Shown piece after piece: positions 35,240-46,958 of a stretch of 64,000 bases of DNA. This stretch comes from Mimachlamys varia. Taxonomy: Eukaryota > Mollusca > Bivalvia > Pectinida > Pectinidae. Where the stretch lies: positions 13,464,001 through 13,528,000 of the forward strand of contig OX392534.1 in NCBI GenBank assembly GCA_947623455.1, given 5' to 3'. Each line of letters opens with the position of its first letter. The stretch's first letter is position 1. A program made the translations under genes and the position numbers. Under the pieces are notes generated by a model. That model was given only the letters and a program-made list of their open reading frames with translations. It was not told the origin of the DNA and ran no database searches.

Positions 35240-35400
35240 TTAATAGATAAAATGTTAATGGGTAGAAATGTTTACTGGTAGGAATGTTTACTGGTAGGAA
35301 TGTTTATGGGTAGAAATGTTTATGTGTAAAAATGTTTATGTGTAGAAATGTTTATGTGTAGAAATGTTCATGGGTAGAAATGTTTTTGAAAACAAATGTA
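35240..35400. repeat. Short AT-rich minisatellite
   Basis: Units of about 15-16 bp (GGTAGAAATGTTTATG with G/T variation) repeat roughly ten times with increasing divergence on both sides. Confidence 0.8.
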
Positions 35401-35934
35401 AATTGATAGAATTTTTTATGGATAGAAAAAATGATTGATATGTTAATAACGGATGTGAATGCTACTGGATATAAATGTGTATGGAAAAAAAAATTTATTT
35501 GAAGGGGGAAACAATTTAATTGTTAGAAATATTAATGGATATTTTACGAGTTTGAAGAATGTTACATTGTGTTCGCCTCTAGGAGGTTCCTCTTCATATG
35601 ATAGAAATGTATACTCCCCATAGCAAAGGTAACCTAATCTTTGAACTTAAAACAAACAATTCCGAACACTCGATAAATGGATTTGAAGCGGCATTGTATC
35701 GTTATCTCTATGCTGTGAGCAATATACGATACCATCATAATTGCAGCCATTGTTACAAGTATAAGTCCAAATCAATCGTCAAGCTCACTATAGTAGATTT
35801 GTAAAACGCTTATAGTGATTAAAAGCATCATGCTATGGACAAGACCTGAGTAAACAAATCTCTGTAAGGCAATCAACATTATCTGTTAAAGTCAGAAGGA
35901 CAGAACACGTCTGTGATACAGCAGTGTTGTCACC

Positions 35935-36015
35935 ATGGAGAAGTACTTATCCAATATTTTTAGATTTTTTATCTGCGTTTGCGCCGTCCAGGTGACGTCA
36001 TATGGGCGATGAACG
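35935..36015 (+). pseudogene. Cys-loop receptor copy B, exon 1 (frameshifted)
   Basis: Starts ATGGAGAAG and encodes a signal-like MEKYLSNIFRFFICVCAV, ending before gtaagt. It is 81 bp against 82 bp in copy A, so it leaves phase 0 where exon 2 needs phase 1, and a TGA falls at about codon 26. One lost base explains both. Confidence 0.65.
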
Positions 36016-36507
36016 GTAAGTATTATTTTGTCACGCGATCAATATCTCGTACTGGTTTGAAATATCATATAAGTGTTAAAATCTCACAGGGTGAGATACT
36101 ACATATATTTTCTAAACTAAATTTATATTGATAGTTACGCTATTTTGGTCTTGTTCAAAGTTATTTTTATCCGAACACCCCCCCCCCCCCAAAAAAAATA
36201 ACAATACAATCACCTTTACAAAGAGTCGTCTGCATTTTAAAATCAGTTTAAAAGATATAACCATGGTATTTGTTTTTAGGTTGATATGTTACATGTTGAC
36301 GTAATTTGCATATAAACAATTTCCTTAATGATATTCCTAAACAAAGATGATTTACTGCATTATATGTTTTAAACCAAATAAACTTCAAACACCCGAAAGA
36401 GAGTTAAGTTAAATAAACTTGAAAACTGACTTTCAATGACTTATTAAAAATCATATATATATTGCATGTCAACAGTTTTGTGTAAAGCTTTTTCTATAAA
36501 ATATCAG

Positions 36508-36650
36508 ATACCTGACTGGATGAGGAGTTTAGACTGAAGAATTATCTCTTATCACCCGTACGGTACAACCCTATTGTACGGCCGAAACGAAACCACTCTG
36601 GACCTCTGGTTATCTCCGTCACATGGAAGTTTGTCTCCCTCATACATGTG
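36508..36650 (+). pseudogene. Cys-loop receptor copy B, exon 2 (stop codon)
   Basis: It has the same 143-bp length and the same Y-x-x-x-x-RP motif as copy A (RYNPIVRPKRNHS, ITWVF replaced by VTWKF). The third codon reads TGA (36513-36515) where copy A has TCA. It ends at the donor gtaagt, and this donor together with the last exon bases is the first unit of the minisatellite that follows. Confidence 0.78.
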
Positions 36651-37480
36651 GTAAGTGGTAAGGGCCATCGTGCTGGAAGGGTAAACATAATTGTCTCTCT
36701 CATACATGTGGAATGTGGTGGTAAGGGCCATGGTGCTGGAAGGGTAAACATAATTGGATCTCTCATACATGTGGTAAGTGGTGGTAAGGGCCATGGTGCT
36801 GGAAGGGTAAACGTAATTGTTTCCCTCATACATGTGGTAAGGGCCATAGTGCTGGAAGGGTAAACGTAATTGTCTCTCTCATACATGTAGTAAGTGGTGG
36901 TAAGGGCCATGGTGCTGGAAGGGTAAACATAATTGTCTCTCTCATACATGTGGTAAGTGGTGGTAAGGGCCATGGTGCTGGAAGGGTAAACATAATTGGA
37001 TCTCTCATACATGTGGTAAGTGGTGGTAAGGGCCATGGTGCTGGAAGGGTAAACGTAATTGTCTCTCTCATACATGTGGTAAGTGGTGGTAAGGGCCATG
37101 GTGCTTGAAGGGTAAACGTAATTGTCTCCCTCATACATGTGGTAAGTGGTAAGGGCCATAGTGCTGGAAGGGTAAACGTAATTGTCTCCCTCATACATGT
37201 GGTAAGTGGTAAGGGCCATAGTGCTGGAAGGGTAAACGTAATTGTCTCCCTCATACATGTGGTAAGTGGTAAGGGCCATAGTGCTGGAAGGGTAAACGTA
37301 ATTGTCTCCCTCATACATGTGGTAAGTGGTAAGGGCCATGGTGCTGGAAGGGTAAACGTAATTGTCTCCCTCATACATGTGGTAAGTGGTAAGGGCCATG
37401 GTGCTGGAAGGGTAAACATAATTGTCTCTATCATACATGTGGTAAGTGGTAAGGGCCATGGTGCTGGAATGGTAAACGTA
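36636..37480. repeat. Minisatellite built from an exon end and its splice donor
   Basis: Units of 60-66 bp repeat about 14 times. Each contains the last coding bases of copy B exon 2 and its donor (CTCATACATGTGGTAAGTGG), then AGGGCCATGGTGCTGGAAGG and GTAAACGTAATTGTCTC. Most units keep an intact GTAAGT; some have GAATGT, a lost AGT, or AGTAAGT variants. Sixty bp is 20 codons, so long periodic open frames appear on both strands (the longest, 323 codons, on the minus strand); I read them as artefacts. Confidence 0.93.
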
Positions 37481-38598
37481 AAATGATATTTCTACATAGC
37501 AGCAGATAAACAACCAAATGAAAATGAGAGAGGCATGTTAATCATAGGTTGTATCACATATAATGGTCTTAATGAATGATACACGCGTCTAAAACAATTA
37601 ACTGCGATCCAGGTGTTTGCATCATCCATAATAATCGATTTGCCTCTATGACCATGTCAGAATATATATTCGATCGTCTATCACTGCGACATAGAAACAT
37701 CTTTATCATGGATGTCGAGTTGGCGCAGAGGTAGCAGCTGCGTGTATTTCTTGCAAGGCAGATCGTCAGAGTCCAGTCAAAAAATGTCAATTTTTACTTC
37801 CGGTCTGAGTTGGAGTCTTCATTGAGTCATGGCGCCTCAACGACTATGGTAAGTATAAAAAGAATTCAAAGCCAAATGAAACGTTATTTGACAAAAAAGA
37901 ACTTAAGAGACTTACTTAAAATTAAAGTGATAAAAACAATAGTCTTGACAGTATGAAACTTCATTTTAATCGTACAGTTTAATGTAAATAGCTATTTTCT
38001 TCTCGATACTAACTTTTCTAAGATTTCCTTTTTTTCGGAAAATAAGATACTTAATTATCACGCTCCTGAATTAAAATCGTTCCGAATATCATGAGATGAT
38101 ACGAAATAGTCTTGTTAATCTTGGATTTCAAAATGTCATAAAATTCCTCGTAAAACAATTCTTTTGCTGTTTCGGATTTTTTATCTCCTAGGCCATTATG
38201 AAAAGATGGTGTAAAAAGAACTGTTTGCTATAGCTTGTTCAAAATATTAATACCTGGGAAAACCATGAGTCTTGTATTTTTGTTGAGTTTGGCGGCTAAT
38301 TAATATCTTAATTTCACTTTATGCTATATACAGACGACGTTTCGTCTTTTTATAAAAAAAACAGCATCTGATCCCGTGGATCGCCAATACAAATTCAATT
38401 TTATTGTCGACACTAGGCCCGCTGCTTACCTCCACCATTTCCTGTGTCTACGCACTAGTGTACGCCCTTAATATCCCGATTGTAAACCTTCCTATCCTTG
38501 ATAGTAACAGCTAAAATTTCTAAATTAAGTGTTTTACCAGTTGCTGTTATTTGAGTTGTATTTAATTTTTGCTCTAAGACAGACTTGTAAATGTACAG

Positions 38599-38708
38599 AG
38601 TTGGACCGATGAATATCTGACGTGGAATCCAGATGATTATGGCGGACTAAATCAGACCTACTTAACAGGCAAACACATCTGGACGCCGAAACTGATGGGT
38701 TCTAAAGC
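38599..38708 (+). pseudogene. Cys-loop receptor copy B, exon 3
   Basis: This 110-bp exon is nearly identical to copy A exon 3: SWTDEYLTWNPDDYGG is unchanged, and the end reads LTGKHIWTPKLMGSKA instead of LIGKHIWTPKLMGSNA. It has the same phases and the donor gtaagt. There is no lesion in this exon; it is called a pseudogene because of its partners. Confidence 0.78.
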
Positions 38709-41700
38709 GTAAGTAGTAGCTAAATAGCATTTTGTATGCTCAGTTTTAAAACATAGACTTGCTGGATTTAATCCATTCTTCCCTGAGCATGAACAGTTCT
38801 CGTATTTGTATATTTTCCTGCGAAGTCTTCCATACAGTGATATTGACAGTAGGAGTCTTTCGACACGAAGGATAGCACCATGTGACGTATGCAGAACACC
38901 ACTTACCACTTGGCTAGTCTAGATGGAGTAAGGCTGATGATTTGACCGCGGTAGGATTTGGTTGTAGTGTTAACCACTGAAACCTGCGTTGTACCTTTAA
39001 GAAACGATCGGAACACTATTGGGTCCGACTAAGGTGACAATTGGTTGGCATCGGCGCAATCTAGACGAAGGATGTTACTCATACACATGTCATGTATCAA
39101 CTATTTGGCTGGTTAGACTTTCATAAACATTACCTGAGTATATAAAAGGTTATCTGGTAGCTGTGACCTGTCGTATGAAGAGGTTGAAAGGTCAATTTCC
39201 CTTAACGTTGTCCGCAACAATCAGATTTAAGTATGGCTGCTTGTAACTTGTTTCGTCATTCATTGATTCATAAGTAGTGCGCATGAGCAACATCAATACC
39301 CCGAATAAGAGAGGTGTTACTTTTACGGTTTAAGCAAAAAAAAAAAAGAAGAAAAACAAGCTAGACAGATACTTCAGCTAGCTGTACTTGAGGTGCACAA
39401 TGCATGCAGTAGACAAATGACAAATGACTTCTAACGATTCAGAAATCAATTATATTACTTAAATGATCAAATAATATACACTTAGAAAAGAAAGGAAATG
39501 TTAGATCTGATACAGCTTTAGATAAACTGATGGACGGGAAAAATAAGACCGTTTAACATTTCTTATTAACGTCACTCTCTTGTGCCCGTGGTACCGGTCA
39601 TACATTTTTCACCCTTTTCGTTGCCTCAGTAAAACAAACACTTGACGCTTTAGGTTGTTTATTCCGCTCACGTTCACAAATGAAAAATTTCCTTAGCCAT
39701 TTTAGTCCCGTTTCACTCTTATTTGTCGAAATTCAAATATTGTTATATTTTGGTGAAGTTTGGTATGCAGATGTATTGTGATTTAACAAAATATCCGACC
39801 TTTCCTGGTCTGTGACTTATTGGTTGAAATTGAAACATTGCCTGTAGCCACGTAGGTGTATTATGACTTTATGTTTACACCTCCCCCTTATTGAGCTGAG
39901 TAAACTCTGACTGCGAATATATTAGCGTATACGCAGTGAAAAAGGCTCGGCGGATTGATATTTGTTCAAATATGGCGTCGTTCACGCTTCAGAGCAATAA
40001 CTGTTCCCTGACGGTCATTGCTTGGCTCAATATGGAGTGCTAACGTGCACCATAGAATATGTTCGTTGCCAACTGCGGGCATACTACCGTATACGCAGTC
40101 AAAATGAAGTACAATCCTTATATATTTAAATTCTTATTGCTTCTTCTCTATATGGATATACAAACTGAAAGCACAAACACTAGACTATGAATACAGCATG
40201 AATACAGTATGAATACATTATTTCACGTGAATTACTTCGTATATATGACGTAATATATTGATCTTGCTTACTGGGAGTCTTGCCGCTCCGCTTCGGAAAA
40301 CATGGAGAACGCCCAAGCGTCAAAAGCTCAAATGACTACGGTTATTCAGTTCATGTTGAATTTGTTCTAAGACCAACTTAATCCATCACCCAATGAAATC
40401 GAGAAATGATTTAACTTGTTAAGACCATTTTCGAAAGTTTGTTCCACGTTGGTTTAAACTGTATTTATTTCATTTTTGAAAATACATGGCATGAATGATA
40501 CAGATCACATAGACTAATATGATCAGGAAACAAGTACGGTGTACTTATATTAATCCTTCTCTTTTTTGACAAGCTAGTGGCCTTATTAATTACACATTAA
40601 ATGATAATACGTCAGTTACATCAATATATAAATAAGTGGAGTAGAGAAAAAAGGACATGTGGTGTGGGACATGTTACAAAAGATACAATTTATAATTCAT
40701 GATAAGGTAAGTATAGTGTTATTCTTTCGACATCATTTAAGATAATAACAATTGCGTTATGTCAAAATGTTTACACATATAGTACTCAGCCAAAACGTTT
40801 GGACACAACAATAAAGTTCCACGTTCTGAAACTTGTGCAAGTCTATACATTCATGCAATGTAAAACGTTTAGTCCGTCATTGCAATACAATCAAACAACA
40901 CTATGATGGCATTGACAGTTCAATACAGCCTCATATTGTAGAAACAAAACATGAACCTAGTTTTTAACGTCACATCTAATGTTTTATGATTAATTCATAA
41001 GATATCAAATTTTCTGACGCGTCATCGCGGAAGAATGATGATTAGACGTTGTGTTCAGGCTCAGCAGCGAGACATGGCAGCCATTGTTTTCTCAGTCAGA
41101 AGAGGGGAGCCGCTTAAATTCTAGTTTCTTGGTCTGTATATTTTGGAATATGAATGTCGAATCGGACGAAAACCAAGATGTGGCTCGAAAGGACAAAACT
41201 ATTCGATATGGCAGTTAACTGTTCAAATTCCTTTCACACTGGAATGGACCCGACGGATCTACGTTGTCAATGACAAAATATGCGGAAGGGGTAGGCCCTA
41301 GCTGACGGGTGAATTTCTAGGACAGTACGATAGTCATATTCGTCAATACCTCTAGCAACCATGAGCTGTTAATATTTTGCTGATTGATCGATTATGGTTG
41401 TTTCGATTTGATTTCTTGCGTAGCTTCAATAAAATGGAAATATGTGAAGTGGTGTCTTCGCTTCCATATGCTTTTTTCTCGTAACTCTCTTAGCAAAATC
41501 ATACCCGAAGGCAAAGTTAATCTTGTCAAATTCATCGGCAAATGAAACATTTGGTAGTTTAATCGAGTCCAACTTAAGTAAGAATTGAAATACACCGGCA
41601 TGAAAATTAAAAAACCGCCGTTCAATCCCTAAATTAACACAACCATAACTGGTGTTTAATGATTTAACAAAATGACAGCAATTTCCAGGCCTCTGATAGA

Positions 41701-42406
41701 TCAAAATTAAAAAATCATTCTCCATAAGATTGTTATATAGGTGTCTGTTGCTCTACGAACACTACCTCAATTTGGTTTTCATGAAACAACAATCAACATT
41801 TTCTGCTCTCTAATTGATGTGAATTTAGGTATTTTTCGATTTTGATTATGTGATTTATTTGGGGGAAATCTGTAATGGTCCCCTTTATAAATAGCTCTTG
41901 TTTTTGATTCTCTTCCATTCAGCCCTACGGTTTACTAGTTAAATAATATGCACTTGTCAACCTGTTGGGTGCGTGACACTGACTGACACGGTGGCCGAGT
42001 GGTTAGGGTGTTCCGACAGTCTACAATTAGCCCTCAACCTTTGGTTGCGAGTTCGAAACCAACGTGGGGCAGTTGCCAGGTACTTGCCGTAGGTCGATGT
42101 TTTTCCGGATACGCCGTCTTTCCTCCACCTCAAAAACTTGGCACATCCTTAAATTACCCTGGCTGTCAACAGGATATATAACAAAATGAACTTAACAAAA
42201 CAAAATGATTCGGTTTGTGGTATAATCGGGTTTTTTTGTGGTATGATTTTTTTCTTTAATGCTATACTCCGGTGTTGGTTGTGGTATAATCTGTTACGGT
42301 TCATGGTATAATCTGCCGTTATATGTGGTATAATTGATGATTTTAACGTCTACTCTGGTGCTGTTATTTCGTGTATCTTGATTTATTGTTGTTTTCGTAT
42401 TTCCAG
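38709..42406. other. Intron 3 of channel copy B
   Basis: A 3.7-kb stretch. A SINE-like sequence lies near its right end (41985-42175); otherwise I see no repeats that I can place and no coding sequence. The 99-codon minus-strand frame at 41426-41725 has no recognisable motif. Confidence 0.45.
41985..42175 (+). repeat. tRNA-derived SINE
   Basis: The head (GGTGGCCGAGTGGTTAGGGT) is a good A box and TGGTTGCGAGTTCGAAACC a good B box, in the layout of a Ser/Leu tRNA with long variable arm. The tail (TTTTTCCGGATACGCCGTC, CTCCACCTCAAAAACTTGGC) resembles that of the copy at 3664-3800 (ACTCCGGTTTTCTTC, CCAAAATCTCCCACA). No intact acceptor stem is seen. Confidence 0.75.
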
Positions 42407-42920
42407 TGTCGAGCCACACTTTCTGGAAAACATCCGTGATGGTATATATCATATTACGTCAGAGGGTATCGTGACCTTTTCGAGATCTGGAGCAGTAACC
42501 ATTTCCTGTGAAATGAATCCACAAGATTTCCCCTACGACTGTCAGACTTGTTATATGAAAATGAACTTCGGTTTCAAGTCAAACAATTACATTACGTTTA
42601 AAGTTTCGGAAGGACTTCAAAACTCCTCTTCATCTCAGGGAAGTTAGTCATGGGGCTTGGTATCGACGGCTTTTGAAATTAAGGATAGGAATGATGCTTC
42701 TGCCTTAGACTTTCAAATTGTGCTGAGACGAAAACCGATGTTTTATGTGGCCATTATAGTTATACCTTCAGTCATCCTGTTCGTCGTGACTGTAGCCATG
42801 TACTTCATTCCGGCGGAAGAAGGCGAGAAGATCGGCTGTTGGATGACGGTATAACTCGCGTTTATGGTATTTCTATGGCAGACCATCTACCACCGAACTC
42901 TGACGTTACGCCAATTATAG
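42407..42920 (+). pseudogene. Cys-loop receptor copy B, main exon (two stops, one deletion)
   Basis: Homologous to copy A 32172-32692 from HFLENI to SDVTPI. The Cys-loop is kept (CEMNPQDFPYDCQTC) as are RRKPMFYVAIIVIPSVI (M1) and IPAEEGEKIGCWMTV (start of M2). TAG at 42645-42647 replaces a His codon, TAA at 42852-42854 replaces the Leu of VLLAF inside M2, and seven bases are missing shortly after (514 bp against 521). The donor gtaagc is intact. The gene cannot make a channel. Confidence 0.9.
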
Positions 42921-42969
42921 GTAAGCATGGTTTTGATTCTAGCCCGGACTTCTACTGACCCTTACACTG

Positions 42970-43395
42970 GTAAGATCACGTAACACACACATATGCTGCA
43001 CCTCTTAAATTTAGTAATAGATACAGTATGCCAAAAAAGGAATTAAACTGCATCATACAGCTGTTTCGTCCTCCTAGGACTCTTCAGTGATGCTAGGGGC
43101 CAAAAGGTAGGAATCCAAAATTTCTAAACTAATGAAGAAGCAGAAGGGTCAGGTGCGTAAAACCCCTTTAATTTATTAAAATTAAACTAGTTCTGTATAA
43201 TTCCAAATCGTGTACTACGAAAATGTGTATATTAAGTACCGTGCCACTACTCAAATGAGATTAACTGTGGCTATGGAGGCTCCAGCAAACCTCGGGTCTA
43301 AAAAATCCACCAGCAGAGTCTGCCACCCCTATCATAAAGATTACGTAACACACACATATGCTGCACCTCTTAAATTTAGTAATAGATACAGTATG
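42970..43395. repeat. Dispersed repeat R1, second copy with repeated head
   Basis: Matches 29905-30300, including the restart of the head (GTAACACACACATATGCTGC at 42977 and 43345) and the middle block GGCTATGGAGGCTCCAGC. Similarity is high despite small indels. Confidence 0.8.
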
Positions 43396-43499
43396 CTGAA
43401 AAAACTGGTAAATGACATTTCGACAGTCAAGTATTGGCCATGGCACACTACTATATGAAATTAGTACATCACGTGACTGAATTCTGCCTTCCCATTGGC

Positions 43500-43840
43500 T
43501 ACACACATGGGTACTATGAAGCGATAGTGCCCGCTCACCCGGGCACTATCAAATTTGGCGCGATGTTCAACGTGAATCTATTATGACGTCACTATTAAGT
43601 TACGTCATTATTACGTCGTGTTACTGTTCTGCTAGAAAATGGCTGACTCTGGAAATGACCAAAAGCTGGCCATGATCTTGCACAATAAAACGAGGTTTGG
43701 TGTATACGTGTGTATCTAAATGGAAAAGTGATGTACTAAACCCATTATGGTCCTGTTTAGAGGGCACTATTGCCTCATAGTATTGTCGAGGGATGGAATA
43801 GTGCCCTCTCAACAGGGCCATAATATATAAATATAGATAT
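43500..43840. mobile_element. Foldback element with GGGCACTAT-type inverted repeats
   Basis: A perfect small palindrome (GATAGTGCCCG and CGGGCACTATC, about 43521-43551) lies upstream of a larger inverted pair (ATGGTCCTGTTTAGAGGGCA at about 43746 and its diverged inverse GTGCCCTCTCAACAGGGCCA at about 43802). TATGACGTCACT and ATTGG motifs lie in the element. The superfamily is unknown. Confidence 0.6.
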
Positions 43841-44452
43841 CTAACGGACAATCAGAACTGATTTGGCCGAAGTAGGAAATAGCCTTCTTGTTTGTTGCGA
43901 TTTTTTTTGTTGATAGTCACCTCCTTGACCTATATCATGGTTTGGCTCAGGTGAGAAACTTTTAACTATCGAAAACAAGGATTCTATCAATGTATGGTAG
44001 CAACTGCTGGTGACGTAGTCCCAGTTTTCTCCGGCCCTGACACTAGACGTAGACATTTTGACAGGTAGATGTATGATTTAGCACGAATTTCATCTGGCCT
44101 AGGCACCAGATTTTCACATTTTGACAGATCGCCGACATGTACATGCTGACAGTCTGTATTATACTAAATGTGTAAAATGAAGGTCTATAACAGATGCTAG
44201 ATTCTCCTCTCATTTTTTGTATGTTAACCTAGCGTTGACTTATATCATAAGGCGCCCGAGCGAAGCTCTTTAATGGTAACTCTTGCGATAAGAAAATGAA
44301 ATATTTTCTGAGGGGAAAAGTCCATCACATAAAAAAATATTTTACTAATATGTATGTAACTTCATTCTGATATTTGATATAAATATAAAGCCTTTTTAAA
44401 CCACTTCGTTAATTACAGTAACCACAATTACTTGTACAATAATGAGGCAGTG

Positions 44453-44567
44453 TACAGTTGAGTAGTAGACATAATTGATAGTTTGTACATATACGATATG
44501 CTCATTTGTTAGTGTTATATTCATGTTCAAACTATCAATTATGTCTTCTATTCTACTGTACAATGCT
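44453..44567. repeat. Inverted repeat (hairpin)
   Basis: GACATAATTGATAGTTTGTA on the left faces CAAACTATCAATTATGTCTT on the right across about 40 bp. The arms extend to about 36 bp with a few mismatches, starting at GTACAGT. It may be a small MITE. Confidence 0.8.
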
Positions 44568-44637
44568 ACCATATCTAAATTGTTACTATGACCATGGTTG
44601 ACATGACGAGAATAAAAGAATCTCTCACCAGGTTAAG

Positions 44638-45010
44638 GGTGAAACAGGGGAATTTCAACCCGGGGGTAAGGTTCTTAAGTTGCCGAACACGAGGCTTGCC
44701 GAGTGTTTGGTAGCTTATAAGTTTCTTACCCCGAGGGTTGAGATCCCCTGTCTCACTACGAAGGGGGTGGATGATTATTTTTCTCTTACCTTGTTAAACC
44801 TCATAATTGACGTTGCATCAATGCAAGACATTGTTGGTGTGATGTGATTGAGTCGTCGACGTGACGTCATGGCATTGTTTCTATGATGTCATGCAATTGA
44901 TGTGAACGTGCAAAAAGCGAGTGTAGCTTGTCTCAACCCTAGGGTGAGATAATAAAATCTCACAACGGTAAAAGTGCGGATAACACTGTCCAGGATAAGA
45001 GAATAAAGTG
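44638..45010. mobile_element. Foldback element with GTGA(A/G)ACAGGGGA arms
   Basis: GTGAAACAGGGGAATTTCAA is mirrored by TTGAGATCCCCTGTCTCAC at about 44738-44756; the arms are about 55 bp around a CGAACACGAGG loop. A further TCTCAACCCTAGGGTGAGA palindrome lies near 44933-44951, and TGACGTCAT lies between them (about 44862). Probably one composite non-autonomous element. Confidence 0.65.
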
Positions 45011-45845
45011 TCTCAACCAAAATAGGGACATAGGTCTTAATTAAGGATTGAATGTATATATATATTTATATATAAAGAGTCTAACGTGTGTAACTTCTTA
45101 AAAGAGAACGGATTTCTGTGACCAATCTTAAACGTTTTATTTTAGTATCAGACATGATATTGGACTGTCGGGCAGATGATACCATTAGTATTTCGCACGA
45201 TCATCGAAGGAATCTATGAGGAATTTAGGACCAATATATGATAGCATGCTTTCGCAAATGTCTGCATTTTGTCAGACCAAAAATTATTAAAGCTATCAAG
45301 CTGCGATATGATACTGGCTGTTTTACACCCGTATTATAGACCTACACAACGTTAACGGTTCACAGGGACGAAAAAGCGCGTTCCATTCTCACTTCATCGG
45401 GAAATGAAGTGAGTAGGGTTTACTAGTTTCATTGAGGCGGAGCGAAGTGAAAATGTATATATTTGGTCATATTCGACATAAAAATGGCTAGCAGAGAAAC
45501 ATTTACAGACCGAAATGAAACATTCCTATTTCGTCATTTGTAGAAAAGCAGAGAAACAGCGATTATTTTGCCGTTTACTGACCGATATGAAACATTCTTC
45601 TTTCGTTATTTTTAGAAAGAGGGTATAAGTACCACCCAAGGTGAATGTTAGGAGCTCGGGGTTAGTATCGCGTCCTCCTGCATACGCTTGACCTCAGGCT
45701 TTGATAAGATACAAACATTCTCGGTGTATGCTATTGTCGTCCTCAGTGATACTATCTGTATGGATCACACAAGTCTTACTTGTGTCTAAAAATCTCATCT
45801 TTTTTATAATAATAAAAATAGGGTGTATGAAACAATATCATTAAT

Positions 45846-45851
45846 TGTTAT

Positions 45852-45908
<57 letters not shown>

Positions 45909-45909
45909 C
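45846..45909. repeat. (GAT)n microsatellite
   Basis: About 20 uninterrupted GAT triplets, immediately left of the DIRS-type element. Confidence 0.97.
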
Positions 45910-46104
45910 AAAGACAATGGTCATAAATAAATCTTTATCAAACTTCCAATTATACCAAGTCTCGTTTAATTATTCAATTCAATCTCGCTTCAGTATCTTA
46001 GGTATCCCATGAGAGTTTTAGAGTTGATGTGTATATCCATGCAACAAATCCAACAATTAACAAGTAAATCTTAGTCAACAATAATCTTTTTCAAACCATG
46101 CATT

Positions 46105-46958
46105 TTATTCAAAAGTTCCACTTTGATAATTTTTCAAAATAGAGGTAGCAATCTGATTGCCTATAACCGGTTTATTGTAGAAAGTTTTGAACGGGCTCGG
46201 GTTTGTCCAACCAGCAGTTCTTAGGATTGTATTCAATGACACATTCGATTTTGTTGCGGCACTAACCGACGCAGATCTCGTACAACGTGCAGAGAAAATA
46301 TTCCTATTTACACCTGCTTTCTTCAATGTGTCCTTTATCCATCGAGCAATAGTGTCTTTGGAAACACCTGCATGAGGTTTTTGTGTAGATATAAACAGTT
46401 TTGTATCAGAACCTCCCAGGTCTTTGGTAGCTTCTAGATAACTCAACATTGTCTGTACAACACAATGTTTTCTATTTTCTAAAAACGCATTTAAGCTAAT
46501 CTCTGGTATATGTTGGCCAGGCTTTGTTTACTTCACTAAAATCCTCTATTCTAATTACTAATCTACTGTCATCTAAAGACAAATTTCTAATGTCAATGAG
46601 ATGTAAAGTTTGACAACGCTGAGATGTCAGTACTGCTAACAATGTTACAAGTTTACTTGTAACTTCACTGAAAGTAAGTTCAATATCACAACTTCGATTA
46701 TCAAAATATTTCAAGACTTTAGAAACAAGTCACACCATATTTAGGTAAGGCAGGTCGCTGTACAAAAACACCATTCACAAATAAATTTGTTCCTATTGTG
46801 TCCCCATTGTCTAGTAGAAAAACAGTTGATAATGTAGATCTTGCTGTGTTCAGGGCACTATAGCCGATCCCCGACAAAAAACGTTCTGTCAAAAAATCTA
46901 ACACTGTACTCACAGAGGTGTTAACGTAATTACACTGTTGTCGCAAACAAAACTGCAT
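46105..46958 (-). pseudogene. Tyrosine recombinase of the DIRS-type element
   Basis: Three successive minus-strand fragments make up one recombinase. The N-terminal core-binding part has FLSGIGYSALNTARSTLST and VFVQRPALPKY (46719-46958). The middle has LAVLTSQRCQTLHLIDIRNL (46496-46714), where R of QRCQ is the first catalytic Arg. The C-terminal part has ARCTRSASVSAATKSNVSLN and RTAGWTNPSPFKTFYNK (46105-46449), with the second Arg and the nucleophile Tyr. Frames are broken between the pieces, so no single product is possible, although every catalytic block is still readable. Confidence 0.85.

Larger units (their letters stand above)
33565..35934. other. Stretch between channel copies A and B
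   Basis: Holds a small hairpin (CACAACAATGGA at 33609 and its inverse at 33631), a dispersed repeat copy (33780-33960), a reverse-transcriptase fragment (33986-34200) and a short AT-rich minisatellite (about 35240-35400, GTAGAAATGTTTATGG-like 15-16-bp units). No host gene is seen. Confidence 0.55.
42921..45982. other. Repeat-rich stretch downstream of copy B main exon
   Basis: In order: dispersed repeat R1 with a repeated head (42970-43395), a foldback element (about 43500-43840), an inverted repeat (44453-44567), a second foldback element (about 44638-45010) and a GAT microsatellite (45846-45909). No host coding sequence is seen. Confidence 0.6.

Noticed and set aside
36542..37513. A 323-codon minus-strand open frame with a 20-residue period
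   Set aside because: It is created by the 60-bp minisatellite; 60 is a multiple of three and no stop falls in the unit. The array overlaps the end of a recognisable plus-strand channel exon.
41426..41725. A 99-codon minus-strand frame
   Set aside because: No family motif is seen and it overlaps other short frames; probably chance.
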